Assembly: GCA_034620365.1 (NCBI GenBank)
Contig: JAQGEQ010000046.1
Location: 124,001 to 188,000 of the forward strand
Origin: Pegea sp. RAD2-039
Taxonomy: Eukaryota > Chordata > Thaliacea > Salpida > Salpidae
Length of the DNA: 64,000 bases
Reading direction: 5' to 3'
This document shows positions 38,577-50,400 of this stretch, piece after piece; positions within the stretch are counted from its first letter, which is position 1; the number at the start of each line of letters is the position of its first letter. The notes beneath the pieces are model-generated. The model did no database searches, was not told the origin of the DNA, and saw nothing but the letters and a program-made list of their open reading frames with translations. The position numbers and the translations under genes were made by a program.

Positions 38577-41200
38577 AATTCATTTATTTATTTCAATAAA
38601 TGCTAAGAAGGGTACCTAAAAGAGCACCTCTAGCTAACACACATTCTCACAAATGACATCTATTTAGCCAAAAATATAGAAAGTAAAAGATGTAACACAT
38701 GGCATTTCGATATCACTCAAAGCATATAACAGTGAACAATTACATGGAATGTTAATAATATAAGAAAGAAAAAAATCACAGTTTAGAAATGACAATGTTC
38801 GCAATATTATAACAGTTCAACTTCTACTTGAACAATGCGAGTGACTTCGACATGGCAATGTCTGATGGCAGCTGATTCCATGTATTAATTGTACGCTATG
38901 AGAAAAAATTTGCTCTGACCAATGTACGTGGTGATATAGGCTTATTAAGGTGTAATGGGTGTCGTCTGAGCTGATATAAATTGAAGGAAGGACTAATAGA
39001 AAAGAAATCATCAAACTGAATGTCAATTAAATTGTGGATAATTTTAAAAATAAGAATTAAGTCATATTTAATCCGTCGGATTTCCAAAGTATCTAAATTG
39101 AAGAGACTGAGACGATGTTTATAACTATCATTTTTAATATTAAGTTGCCTACTTACTAATCTTGTAAATGTGGCCTGAACAGATTCAATTTTTTTGATAT
39201 CACTAACTTGATATGGCATCCATGCACTGACATTGTATTCAAGAATTGGACGTACGTACAATTTGAAAAGATTGATAAAAAAGCATGGATTCTTAGAATT
39301 AAAGGTCTTTATAATAAGGAAGACAAGATTGATTGATTTTCCAAAGATATTGGAAACATAATTGCGCCATTTAAAGTCAGGCGATGGAGTAATGCCAAGG
39401 TCTAGGACCGAAGACACTCGTTGAATAATAAATCTATTGATGGAGTATTGGTTCAAGCAATTTACAGCTGGCTTATGAGAAAAAGTTATAAGTACAGACT
39501 TTGTAGGCTGGATTCTGAGCTGCCAATTTGTACACCAGTCTTTTACAGTGTGCAGTGCAGTTTGAAGTTTTGAAGGATTGCAAGATAATAGCTTGTCTGC
39601 ATACATAAGCACACTGACATCATCTACTGCTACTAGTCTTTTGAGGAAGTCTTCAATGAAAATTAAACAGAGAAGGGGACCCGGAACGGAACCCTGAGGA
39701 ACACCACTAGTGATTTGAGTAGAAGTAGATAAAGATCTTTCTACACGAGTTTGTTGGGTTCTACCTGATAGGTAATCTTCAATCCACTGTAAGATAAAGC
39801 TGTTGATTTTTAAGGTTTTCAATACAGTAACGAGCTTAGTGTGTGGGACAGAATCAAACGCTGTAGCAAAATCGAGATATATGATGTCTCAGGGAGTGTT
39901 ACTTTCATAATGGGCTGTAAGCTCATTAAGAAAAGTGAGATGTTGAGTCAGGGAAGATCTCCGTTTCACAAAGCCATGTTGGACATCAGATATTAGACGG
40001 TGCTCCATCAAATGACTGGTCATATGGTTGTCAATGATATGCTCTTGAGTTCTGCAGATAACTGAAGTCAGCAAAACTGGTCTGTAGTTAAGTGCAGTGT
40101 TTCTGGGACCCTTTTTATGAATTGGAGTAATAATAGCTTTCTTCCAAATTTGTGGAACTTTTTCTCGCCTACAGTTAAAGAAAAGCGATAAATTTAGTGA
40201 TAAAGATGAAGTAGTTTTTCTTAAATACAAAGCTGGGATCTGATCTGGGGTGTTGGAAACTGATGATTTTATAGAAGAAATAGTCTTAGATACCATATTG
40301 ACCGTTATGTCAAGATCTACCATCTCAGAGACATTTGTAAGAATGTCGGAGTAGGAGAGAGAAGGAGTATTGCCATCGTTGGTTATAAAAACGCTATTAA
40401 ATTGATTGTTTAGCAACTCAGCTTTATTTTCTGGCTCCATCACAAGCTGGTCGCTGTTATCAATTAGGGGAGGTATTTGAGATCTCGCCTTAAGCTTGCG
40501 ATTTATGAAACCAAGAAACGTTTTCTTGCAAGGTGAAGATAAAACTACACTTTCTTTTCCCAAATAGAAATTAGAAATAGATTTCTTGTAAACTATGCAA
40601 AGATCTTTGTACATAGGTTTGATGGAAGGGTCTGTTTTAGTCTGTTTGTATAGGAGGTTTTTTAAATATTGTAAATTCTTTAAATTTTTGGGCAAATGTG
40701 GCTTTTTGTTGGCTCTATAAAAAGGTATGAATTTTTCGATTAACTCTTTAACGATGTTAATAAATCTTGAGTAAATAGTATTGATGTCTTTGGAAGAGTT
40801 GAAAACAGAAATCCAGTCAACATCTGATAGAAATTTGTTAATACCGTTATAATTTCAACAGTAAAAATTCCTTTTGCTTGAAGTTTTAACGTTCATAAAA
40901 AAAGTTTGGTGGAGCTTGAATTCAATCATATTGTGATCGCATGTCAATGCTTCATCTGGTTTTTATCAAACATATCATAAATTTTCTTGCTCACATCACT
41001 ACAGGTGAGATGAAAGCATGAGAGACATTTGAATCATTCAATTACCGGATCTTCACCAGAGCAAATTTTATTGCAGGATTGGCAATTGTAATCTTGCTTT
41101 GATGAAGTCGGTTTTTAAGAATTTTTCTTTACAGTAGACCGTAAGGTCTTGCCACTTTTATGTGAATCCATCATAGTTTGCATAAAAGATTTTTACTGTC
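38577..41200 (-). mobile_element. CR1-like LINE copy 2, internally deleted and decayed
   Basis: Same family and orientation as copy 1. The 3' UTR and tail start at about 38580. ORF2 is broken into pieces (40695-39889 and 39822-38896, plus a fragment to about 40948) by stops and frameshifts, and the polymerase motif reads LMYADK with part of the loop lost. At about 40950 the endonuclease sequence ends abruptly and joins the N-terminal part of ORF1, which reaches a start-like MQTMMDSHKSGKTLR near 41190. So the middle of the element, the rest of ORF1 and the start of the endonuclease, is deleted. Clearly dead. Confidence 0.85.
40955..41195 (-). pseudogene. N-terminal LINE ORF1 fragment with PHD-like zinc finger
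   Basis: Minus-strand frame with two in-frame stops. It codes CQSCNKICSGEDPVIE, a stop, then FKCLSCFHLTCSDVS. The Cys/His spacing is that of the PHD/ZnF domain found at the start of ORF1 in many CR1-like elements. Together with the C-terminal piece at 38242-38543 it shows what the ORF1 of the family looked like. Confidence 0.6.
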
Positions 41201-42510
41201 ACCAATCACAGTATATATATACTATACAAATCACTTCCTATGAATAACTACATCACAACTTATAAGCACTTATTCAATAAGAATATAACCTATAACCTTA
41301 TTCAAATATAATTGTTGAATAAAATATGAAATAAATATATACTATAGGATGAAATAAAATTTAAAATTGTTTCAGTAAATTTAGTCAAAAAGTGTTTATA
41401 CTTGATAGTGAGTTTCTAGGAATAACCTTTTCTTACTTCTGACAAAGTATTATTTGTTATTACTATCAAAGCTTATTGTGTAAAATTTTACTTCTACATA
41501 TGTGATAATAAGACTTTAAAGTTTTGAGCAATCTTTAAAAAACTTGTACTTATAGGCCTGTTTCTCATTATAGCCACTATGCAGTTCATTTCCTCAACAA
41601 AATGAACTTAAATGATTCAACATCTACAGACAAAAACACAAATTATATGAAGTCCGCTTTACTTTCCAGCATTTATGATATCATTTTAACAACTCTGATT
41701 GCAAAAGGTTTTGAAAACAAAGATGTAACTTTTATCTATGTGATTTGTTACCAACTTTTAAATATCGCAAGTGTTGATACTGATAACTACGTTCTTTCGT
41801 GTAAAAATAAACGGACAAATTGTGGAGAGTTTTGGAAAACATAAACTTATGTGTATTTACTTGGAGTAAAATCGAAAATCTATAATGTACCAATGTGTTT
41901 AAAGATGTTAAGTTTGATTTAGATTTCTAAACTATTAAGTAATTAATACGAGTGAATAAGTTTGTTTACTTGAGCTGATGCTAAAAAGACAAAGCCGATA
42001 ACTTAAGATCATTTAATTTAAATATCATCTCATTAGTCTTATGATAACAAGATCCAAGATGCTACTAAGTACATCGAATAGAAACAAGTCATACATTTTA
42101 AAGTATACAGATAAATACAAATCAGAAAAAGTTAGATTACCGAGAAAAGTTTGCACTAATAAGTAAATAAAAAGTTTAAAGCTTCAGCACTAGAGTTGCG
42201 GGTTTGATTCAGAGGCGATGAAATATGGAATAAATAGAACGATACTGCGATAACAAAGCTTCATACTTAAAGCTGGCTAAAAATTCGACTTTGAATACAT
42301 TGAGACAAATGCAATTACCAGTTTGGTACTAATATTACATTTTGAAAATCTTTTTAAAGACCACCAAAGTGAAAAGAGGCATGCCTGCAAAGAAATTTCA
42401 AGAAAGTATGAATGGCTATTCTCAGCCGAATTTAGTAGTAGTGATGAAGATTGCAAAAAGATTTGAAAAATATTTACGAAGTAGGAACTTTGAACAAGTT
42501 TAGACAAATA
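41200..42510. other. Intergenic stretch
   Basis: No supported gene. An 80-codon ATG-started frame at 41602-41844 (+) has no recognisable family, no clear splice partners and ordinary local composition, so I leave it as unproven. A 76-codon minus-strand frame at 42277-42507 sits just past the TGN46-like stop and is probably its 3' UTR. Confidence 0.4.
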
Positions 42511-45103
42511 TTAGTGGTAAGACCGCATTTGTGAAGACTCTACAGGTTGGTACTTGGCACCCTTATGTCGACGCCATCTGGAACCAGTCTGCCGGTGACT
42601 ATTACTGCTGAATAGTATCGTTTTCACCTGCAACAAATTCACAAAAGCACTTGAAATCGATTTTCTGATGTCAGTTTTCAATTATTTAAATTTCTAAATT
42701 AAAAACAAAAGATTTAAAAGTAGTTGATATGAAATATCGATTATTCCAACAGATAGTGAAAGTCCGGCATGGAAATACATCATGTCTTTTATATTAAATG
42801 TTAAAAAAATAGTTTTTGAATAATAAAAAGTTGATCAAAAATAACTTGGTAATTGTCACAATTATAATAAGCAGCTTAATGTAACATTTAGTTTTCAATC
42901 AAATAAATCAACTCACTTTTCGTTTGTTATGATAGATAATGTATGAAGCAAACACAAAAAATATGGTGAACATGAAGTAGAAGAAAAACCAACTGCTTGT
43001 AGATTTTTCAACGTAAATCTAACAACAAATTAGCAATTAAACAAAAAACTAATTACGTTTTCTTATTATAAACACTTATAATTCTAAATTTATTCTTTTA
43101 ACAAATTGTTGCTTGTATCTTACTTTCACTTCTTCTTCTTTTTCAAATTTCTTATGGTCTGTAGAGTAAGACATCAAATGTTAATGAAAAAATATGAAAT
43201 CAGTAAAATTTCCAAGAATCAATAGTATCAATTAATTACTTATAATTAAAATAATTTATTTTATATACAACAAATAAAACCAGGAATGGATAGATAATGA
43301 AAAAGCTTATAATGAACAAAATCAATTATAAAACATAACAAGTAATTTACTGTCTCTAATCACCTGAATCAGAAAATTGAGTTTCTTTTTGTTTCTTTTC
43401 ACTACCTACAGTTTCTTCAAAAGAATCATCTTCATTCCCTGGTTCAATAAACTTATTATTTTCATCTTCTGGTTCAATGAAATCCTCATCTTCATTCACT
43501 AGTTCAGTGGAGTCCTCATCTTCATTCCCTAGTTCAGTGGAGTCCTCATCTTCATTCCCTGGTTTAGTGGAATCCTCATCTTCATTCACTGGTTCAGTGG
43601 AGTCCTCATCTTCATTCCCTGGTTCAGTGGAGTCCTCATCTTCATTCCCTGGTTCAGTGGAATCCTCATCTTCATTCACTGGTTCAGTGGAGTCCTCATC
43701 TTCATTCCCTGGTTCAGTGGAATCCTCATCTTCATTCACTGGTTCAGTGGAGTCCTCATCTTCATTCCCTGGTTCAGTGGAGTCCTCATCTTCATTCCCT
43801 GGTTCAGTGGAGTCCTCATCTTCATTCCCTGGTTCAGTGGAATCCTCATCTTCATTCACTGGTTCAGTGGAGTCCTCATCTTCATTCCCTGGTTCAGTGG
43901 AGTCCTCATCTTCATTCCCTGGTTCAGTGGAGTCCTCATCTTCATTCCCTGGTTCAGTGGAGTCCTCATCTTTATTCCCTGGTTCAGTGGAGTCCTCATC
44001 TTTATTCCCTGGTTCAGTGGAGTCCTCATCTTCATTCACTGGTTCAGTGGAGTCCTCATCTTCAATCCCTGGTTCAGTGGAATTCTCATCTTCAATCCCT
44101 GGTTCAGTGGAATCCTCATCTTCATTCCCTAGTTCAGTGGAATTCTTATTTTCTTTCCCTGGTTCAGTGGAGTCCCCATCTTCATTCCCTGGTTCAGTGG
44201 AATTCTTATTTTCTTTCTCTGGTTCAGTGGAGTCCTCATCTTCATTCCTTGGTTCAGTGGAGTCCTCATCTTCATTCCTTGGTTCAGTAGAGTCCTCATC
44301 TTCATTCACTGGTTCAGTGGAGTCCTCATCTTCATTCCTTGGTTCAGTGGAGTCCTCATCTTCATTCCTTGGTTCAGTGGAGTCCTCATCTTCATTCCTT
44401 GGTTCAGTGGAATTCTTATTTTCTTTCTCTGGTTCAGTGGAGTCCTCATCTTCATTCCTTGGTTCAGTGGAGTCCTCATCTTCATTCCCTGGTTCAGTGG
44501 AGTCCTCATCTTCATTCCCTGGTTCAGTGGAGTCCTCATCTTTATTCCCTGGTTCAGTGGAGTCCTCATCTTTATTCCCTGGTTCAGTGAAATCCTTTTT
44601 ATCATTCCCTGGTTCAGTGGAGTCCTCATCTTTATTCCCTGGTTCAGTGGAATTCTTATTTTCTTTCTCTGGTTCAGTGAAATCCTTTTTATCATTCACT
44701 AGTTCAGTGGAGTCCTCATCTTCATTCCCTGGTTCAGTGGAGTCCTCATCTTCATTCCCTGGTTCAGTGAAATCCTTTTTATCATTCACTAGTTCAGTGG
44801 AGTCCTCATCTTCATTCCCTGGTTCAGTAGAGTCCTCATCTTTATTACCTGGTTCAGTGGAGTCCTCATCTTTATTCCCTGGTTCAGTGGAATTCTTATT
44901 TTCTTTCTCTGGTTCAGTATAAATAAATGTATTAAATTGTAAGCAAACATAAAAAATTATTAAAATTTATGATTTTTAAACTATCTGATGCCTGATATTA
45001 CTGCATAAATTGTGTTCAACAACAAGTACTTTCAAATACCTGCAAATGTAGTAAGGAAAATGAAGAGTAAACAGGTCAACATCAGGTATCTTGATGTTTT
45101 CAT
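42511..45103 (-). CDS. TGOLN2-like: TGN38/46-like repeat-rich type I membrane protein, 5 exons
   Basis: Probable trans-Golgi-network cargo or recycling protein. Exons in coding order: 45103-45040, 44908-43364, 43158-43124, 43018-42917, 42627-42511; phases join into 620 residues. Seen: signal peptide (MKTSRYLMLTCLLFIFLTTFAG); a huge acidic luminal domain of about 48 repeats of STEPGNEDED; a short Lys/Glu stalk; one membrane helix (about 558-577); then HNKRK, identical to the motif after the helix of human TGN46; and a basic cytosolic tail with YQPV at 608-611, fitting the YxxPhi sorting signal that is YQRL in TGN46. Repeat variants carry NST sequons. The architecture and HNKRK support the call; the repeat sequence differs from vertebrate repeats. 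The first intron's phase supports the signal-peptide exon. No homology search was possible. Confidence 0.75.
43440..44908 (-). repeat. 30-bp coding tandem repeat in the TGN46-like exon
   Basis: About 48 units of 30 bp, each coding a 10-residue STEPGNEDED-like block. Variants include GN to VN, RN, GK or EK, and blocks NDKKDF and KENKN. Because 30 is a multiple of three and the units lack stops, the plus strand is also open for 481 codons (43477-44922) as a Ser/Phe-rich frame. That is a by-product of the repeat. Confidence 0.95.
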
Positions 45104-45695
45104 GATTTATTTCTGTTAGTGTATTAACACCATAATCAATTGTTTATTTATAATTAATTCAAGTCCATACCTGTAGCTTGTTGATGCTAAACCACTTTTT
45201 TTAATTTTATTGTACAAATCAACCAATTTTAAAACAAGCTGAAAAACAAATGGACTTCTGAACATTATAGATTAACATTTGTAAAACTTACAAAATGATA
45301 ACAATCTTATGAAAAAGTACGTTTACAACGTTTGAAGGGAACAGGATTATAAGAAGTTGAGAGAAGCAGAAGATTTAGTTTGAAACCTCATTGAGGTTAA
45401 AACATTCAACAAATGTTTTCATCAAACTGAAAAACTCATAAATAAAATTGAAGAAATGAAAATCAGAGGATGAAATCGTTATTTCATTTATCCTAGGCAT
45501 TTAAACCAGTTGGGCATAATTATTGTTTTAAATTATCCGTAAACCATGAAATTATGTGCATGTAACAAACGAAACTAAAAAATGACAACATTTTCCAATA
45601 AAAAAGAATTAATCTAAACTCTTCCTTGTAAAACCTAGGTCAACGTTTCTAGAAATCCATCTGTAAGCCAGAAAATTTTCTCATAATAGAATGCT

Positions 45696-47462
45696 TTACT
45701 CTGAGCAAAGTTGCTCCAACTCAGTTTTGATTTGAGCTTCTTTTTGAAGTTTGACTAGTTGGTTTTTTTCAAGAACCTTGCCAGAACTTTGTTGAACTTT
45801 CAGCTTTTCAATATCACGAAGCTTCTTTCTTAGACTTGCAACTTTTTTTTGTTTTTCAGTTTTGACACCTCTAGAAGCCACCTCACTTGGTTTCTTGTCA
45901 CCATTTCCATTCCCAAGCAAGTACATAGCCATTTTAACAGCGTCTTGTTGTTCATTGCTTAAATCAGTAGAAACCTTCTGGTTCGGTTGTTGTTGCTGCT
46001 TTTTATTATTTCTCTTTCTCATATTTTTCACAGCATTCTTACCCATTTGCACCTTATCAATAATTTTATTTTCATCATCACTATCTCTTTTAATCTTTGT
46101 TGAATAGTCTGGTCTTCCTCTAGCATTTGGAGGCACATATTTAGCAGGAGTAACTTTTGGCTTAAAGAAAACAGCTTTAGAGATATTGGCATGTTTTAAA
46201 GGAACAGGAAACTTATCATGTGATATTGGCTGCCAGCAAACATGAAGAAGATTCTTTGCCCATTTTCTTTCAACTAAGTCACCAGATAAATAATTCCATA
46301 CCTTAAAACCATTGTTGACTCTCAAACGTGGAGTAGTAGTGGCAGTAATAAAGTGGGCTCCATCTGGACACCATTCAAAGAGAGTTGTATCAGGAGCTGA
46401 GAAAGTTAAAACTTCTTTTTTAGTTTCAACGTCCCAAATTTCAATTGTGCCTCTTAAATTTCCAAAACCACATAAAGCTATTAGATTTCCATGAGGGTTG
46501 AAGAAACATTGGTTTCGTGGTACTTGTTTAAATTCAAAAATTGGATCACACTTCATGTTATAAAAAGAAGCTTTTGATGGCATGAAACCATAGACAACAC
46601 AAAACAAATTTGAGTTTGGGCTCCATACAGCATCATAGATAGGTCCTTCTCTTGATAAAGAAACTCTCGATGATTCACCATTTGTTGAAAGAAAATACAA
46701 ATTCTGTTCTCCATAATATGATTGGCCAGTCGAATCTGACTCTAACATAGCAATCACCAAAACAGCATTACCTCTCTTATTCCAACGTAAGTCAACTTTA
46801 TCAGCTTTATAGAAGCTTTTATTAGACACCAGATCACTTTGATCATAAGCACCTCTTGCAAAAAGTCTTATCGAAGATGGTGCACCTTTACTGCCACGGA
46901 TAAATGCAGCGATATGTTGCTTACCTTGTGCATTTGGTGACAGTAAAAAAGTAGAGAGTTTGTTCACATGCAGAGAATTAGCAATTTTTTCAAAATCATT
47001 GTTTTCATAGAAATTAACTGTATTTCCTTTGAGTATGGCACATTCATTTGTATTGCTAAACCATTGAGGTAAGCCAATTGTCTCAGACTGCTTCAGAATA
47101 AATGAATGAAGAAGCTTACCAGAAGGAACAGAAAATATTCTGAGATTTTCTTTACCATATTCACTTTCTCGAGAGTTAGAAAAATTTTCCCATGTACATA
47201 GTGCTTCACGACAAGGTGAAAATTTCAAAGAAAGAGTTCTTGGTAGATTTAGGTGCATTTTAATGTCATTTGTTGACATATCTATTACGTCTACACCTAA
47301 ACCATCACAGTAAGCAAATAAAGAACCATCATCAGAAAAAATACAAACACGAGATTCAGTTTGTGATTTACTTAGGACTTCAGGCTCAGTATCAACTTGA
47401 CCATTTTTCCATGTTATTAGGTTTAAGGTGGAGTCTCCACGGGCAACAGTTATTGGAAACAT
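45696..47462 (-). CDS. EIF2A: Eukaryotic translation initiation factor 2A, single exon
   Basis: eIF2A, a WD-repeat protein that can deliver Met-tRNAi to 40S subunits under stress or at non-AUG starts; distinct from the eIF2 alpha subunit. 588 residues, near the human 585. Seen: N-terminal nine-bladed propeller with CIFSDDGSLFAY, SLKFSPCREALCTWE, LHVNKLSTFLLSP, GSKGAPSSIRLF, NKSFYKADKVDLRWNKRG, SYYGEQNLYFLSTNGES, VVYGFMPSKASFYNMKCDP, GFGNLRGTIEIWDV, EWCPDGAHFITAT and RLRVNNGFKVW, then KYVPPNARGRP and a Lys-rich coiled C-terminus. The start chosen is the first ATG (MFPITVARGDS); the frame opens a few codons earlier without an ATG. An AG acceptor-like site (TTATGGCAG) upstream suggests a 5' UTR intron. 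The whole CDS lacks introns although its neighbours have 5 to 27 exons. Confidence 0.97.
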   Translation of the reverse strand: MFPITVARGDSTLNLITWKNGQVDTEPEVLSKSQTESRVCIFSDDGSLFAYCDGLGVDVIDMSTNDIKMHLNLPRTLSLKFSPCREALCTWENFSNSRESEYGKENLRIFSVPSGKLLHSFILKQSETIGLPQWFSNTNECAILKGNTVNFYENNDFEKIANSLHVNKLSTFLLSPNAQGKQHIAAFIRGSKGAPSSIRLFARGAYDQSDLVSNKSFYKADKVDLRWNKRGNAVLVIAMLESDSTGQSYYGEQNLYFLSTNGESSRVSLSREGPIYDAVWSPNSNLFCVVYGFMPSKASFYNMKCDPIFEFKQVPRNQCFFNPHGNLIALCGFGNLRGTIEIWDVETKKEVLTFSAPDTTLFEWCPDGAHFITATTTPRLRVNNGFKVWNYLSGDLVERKWAKNLLHVCWQPISHDKFPVPLKHANISKAVFFKPKVTPAKYVPPNARGRPDYSTKIKRDSDDENKIIDKVQMGKNAVKNMRKRNNKKQQQQPNQKVSTDLSNEQQDAVKMAMYLLGNGNGDKKPSEVASRGVKTEKQKKVASLRKKLRDIEKLKVQQSSGKVLEKNQLVKLQKEAQIKTELEQLCSE

Positions 47463-50400
47463 TGCTGCTTTCAAACGATTCTAAATCTGCCATAAGACAA
47501 AAAAAGTATTAACACTTTCTAACAAAAAGTCATATAGATAAATATTTATAAAATCTATTCAAAATCTTAGTGGACAATTTGAAAATAATAAGTTCAGATT
47601 TATAAATTAGCTACATTATAGAATAATTATTGAAAAAAAAACCAATTTATAAATTACAAGATATATAAAAACATAAATAGTTTAATTTTGACATTATTCT
47701 TTCTTCTTGAAGAATATATTTTTAATCAAATATTTTCATACATGGTTACCAGAAAATAAAGGGTAAAACTTGCAAGATAATGTCAGATTTATTTACTTAA
47801 TTTACTCAACACAAGACTGCAGGTGACAAATTAAATACAGTTCTTACAGCAAACAGTATGACTACAGAAAAACAATGAAAAAGTCTCAAGTACAACAATT
47901 TAACATAAATAATGTACAAAAATAGAAACAGTACAGAAGCATCAATATTTTACCAATGCAAGAATTAACGTAAGATTCAATTTAATAAATTAATAAAAAT
48001 ATTATAAATTAACAAGAAGATAATCTATAGTTCTGCTCATTTACTAAATTAGAAAAAAATTGATAAAATCAAAAAAGTGGTTCAATATTGAACAGTTGTT
48101 TATTGAAATGAAACTACTTTTATTTCAACATTATACATGAGTAACAATATTCAGAGTAAACTAAGTAAACAATTTTATTTAAATCTTAATTTTTACATAT
48201 AGTTTTATTCTCAAAAAATAACATTAAATACTTGCCTAAAAAAATCAGAACTAAAATAAACCATGAACAAAGTCATTCATGAAAAACATTTCAGTAAATT
48301 ATCTTAACTTGAATATATATGAGTAAAATATACATATTGAAAAAATATATAGACATATGACAAAAATTTAAAAATAATATAGTTAAATAATAATATATAT
48401 CAATAATATAATCAAAAATAATTAGTAAATTAATTTCCCGAGTTGACTTCGTTTTGGCGTATTGAGCCATTATAAGGCTCAATCATCAATTTTATATATT
48501 TCATTTTTATAGATATCGCATAAACTAGAATGTATTTAAAAATGTTACAATATACTTGATTTTTATTATTTAACCTAGGAAAATTTAACAAGTATATTAA
48601 TGTTCCATAGAATATGACTAACAGTTATGAACACGCAGGCTCAACTATTATATAAAAAATTGCAGTCAAAATGGTTAATATTGTATATGCCTAAATAAAA
48701 AAACAACGTAAAAACTTAAAACTAAATAAGTTATTAATCTAATCATCATTTTATATCATAAATAATTTTGAATATAGTATTAAAAAAAACAACTTTTAAA
48801 GATAATGATAATATTACAAGAAATCATAATTTGAGCTGGTAAACGAATATGTTTAATAACGAGCATAATTAAGTGCATTAACATGTTACAAAAGCTATAA
48901 CTATTAATATCCTAAAAGATTATCATTAGTCTCTGAAAAGTTAGTTATATTAAAAAATAATTTATATCATTAAAATGTAATTATTCACTGTTATATTGTA
49001 TGAGGACTCGTGTGTTTCATAAACTGCCATGTGTTATATATATTTTTCTCTATATTTCCATCTATTCATTTTGTTCTCTTTTCTTTGATATTTTTACTTG
49101 TGAGAACGTGGGTTAGCAAGAGTTAGTTTTTTCAGATCCCCTCATTCACATTTATTGTAATAAATAAATATTTTAACTAAAATCTATCATATAATTTATT
49201 ATTCTGCTAAAATAAAATAATAAACAGGATAAAAATTTTATGCATGTGATAACACTTGATAAGACTATAAATACAACAAAAAATGCTATAAGCAAAATAA
49301 TGCAGAATATAAAATATAGTTTTAAAATGACGTCATGTAAGATGACTGTTAGAGTCAGATAATTTTTCTCATGAAGCGTTGGTTTAGCTTTCACAAAGAA
49401 TGATAAGAAGCCTTCTTAAGCAAACATCAACAAGAAAATATTTCAATTAATTTTATTAGTACAATAACGAGCAAATATTACTTTCAGTGTACTTAGTTCA
49501 CAGAGCCTAAAATCACAGGCTTCTTTGATTTGTAAGTTATCTAAATCTATAAATATTTTCTAGATAGGGAAATTCAAAATGTTGACTAAATAGTTTTTTA
49601 TAATCAAGCTGAGTACAAAAAGTCTAAAAAATCAATGGAAATACTAACTCCAACAATCCAAAGTCATCAAAAAGATTCATGAAGAAAAACTGCTTAACCA
49701 TATAAGTACTGATAAAATACACTGAAAATATTGACGTTTTTAAAAGGTTTATGCATAATTGATAAATATTAGTAAAATTTATAAAGCATATAAATCACAT
49801 TTATCTATGATTTTTAATTTGTGATATTATAAAATTTCATAAGAATAGCAGTCACCCTTGCATTCTAAAAAATTTCCTTTTATAGGTAGCTAAATAAAAA
49901 AAGGCTTGCTTATTTAATCTTTATTATCAGAACTTTGGTATTATTTAAAAGTTCGACCACTTTCCTTCTACTCTGGAATTTGGCTTTTAGTATATGTTAG
50001 ATTTTCTTCAAATAGCTTCACCTTAAATGTGGACTTTTTGCTTTTCGATCATACAAACTGAAAGAAAATATTTAAATCTGTAGGACCAAAAGTGCTACTA
50101 TGAAAAGATCACTGAAACACTTTTTTGTTTATTTTACGTAGAGTTAGTTAATTAATGTTTGCTAATAAATCAAGTCTTCAAAAACATTTCAAAGTTAAAT
50201 TGTATTTAAAACTTTTTATTAAAATGGATATATAATGAAAAAACAAATTTGATACACTAAAACAACCCACTAAACGCTTCATTGACTTCTAGCGCTAATG
50301 GTATATTTTTAAACCCACTAAGGTGTACAAAAATGCAGTTTGCTATTAACTTAATGAAAATAGAGTGCAATTCGCAAACTGTAGTCATTTAAAATTGTAC

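Noticed and set aside
41602..41844. 80-codon ATG-started frame on the plus strand
   Set aside because: No recognisable domain, no signal peptide, no convincing splice sites or neighbours; composition matches the surrounding non-coding DNA.
42180..42230. tRNA-like T-arm sequence (GGGTTTGATTC)
   Set aside because: No matching acceptor stem, D-arm or anticodon arm can be folded around it.
43477..44922. 481-codon plus-strand frame of Ser/Phe/Pro repeats
   Set aside because: It is the antisense of the coding repeat in the TGN46-like exon. It has no start context, signal or domain of its own and is open only because the 30-bp unit lacks stops.
45061..45110. Signal-peptide exon as a separate short gene
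   Set aside because: The 21-codon hydrophobic frame ends in a good donor at phase 1 and joins the repeat exon at phase 1, so it is the first exon of the TGN46-like gene.
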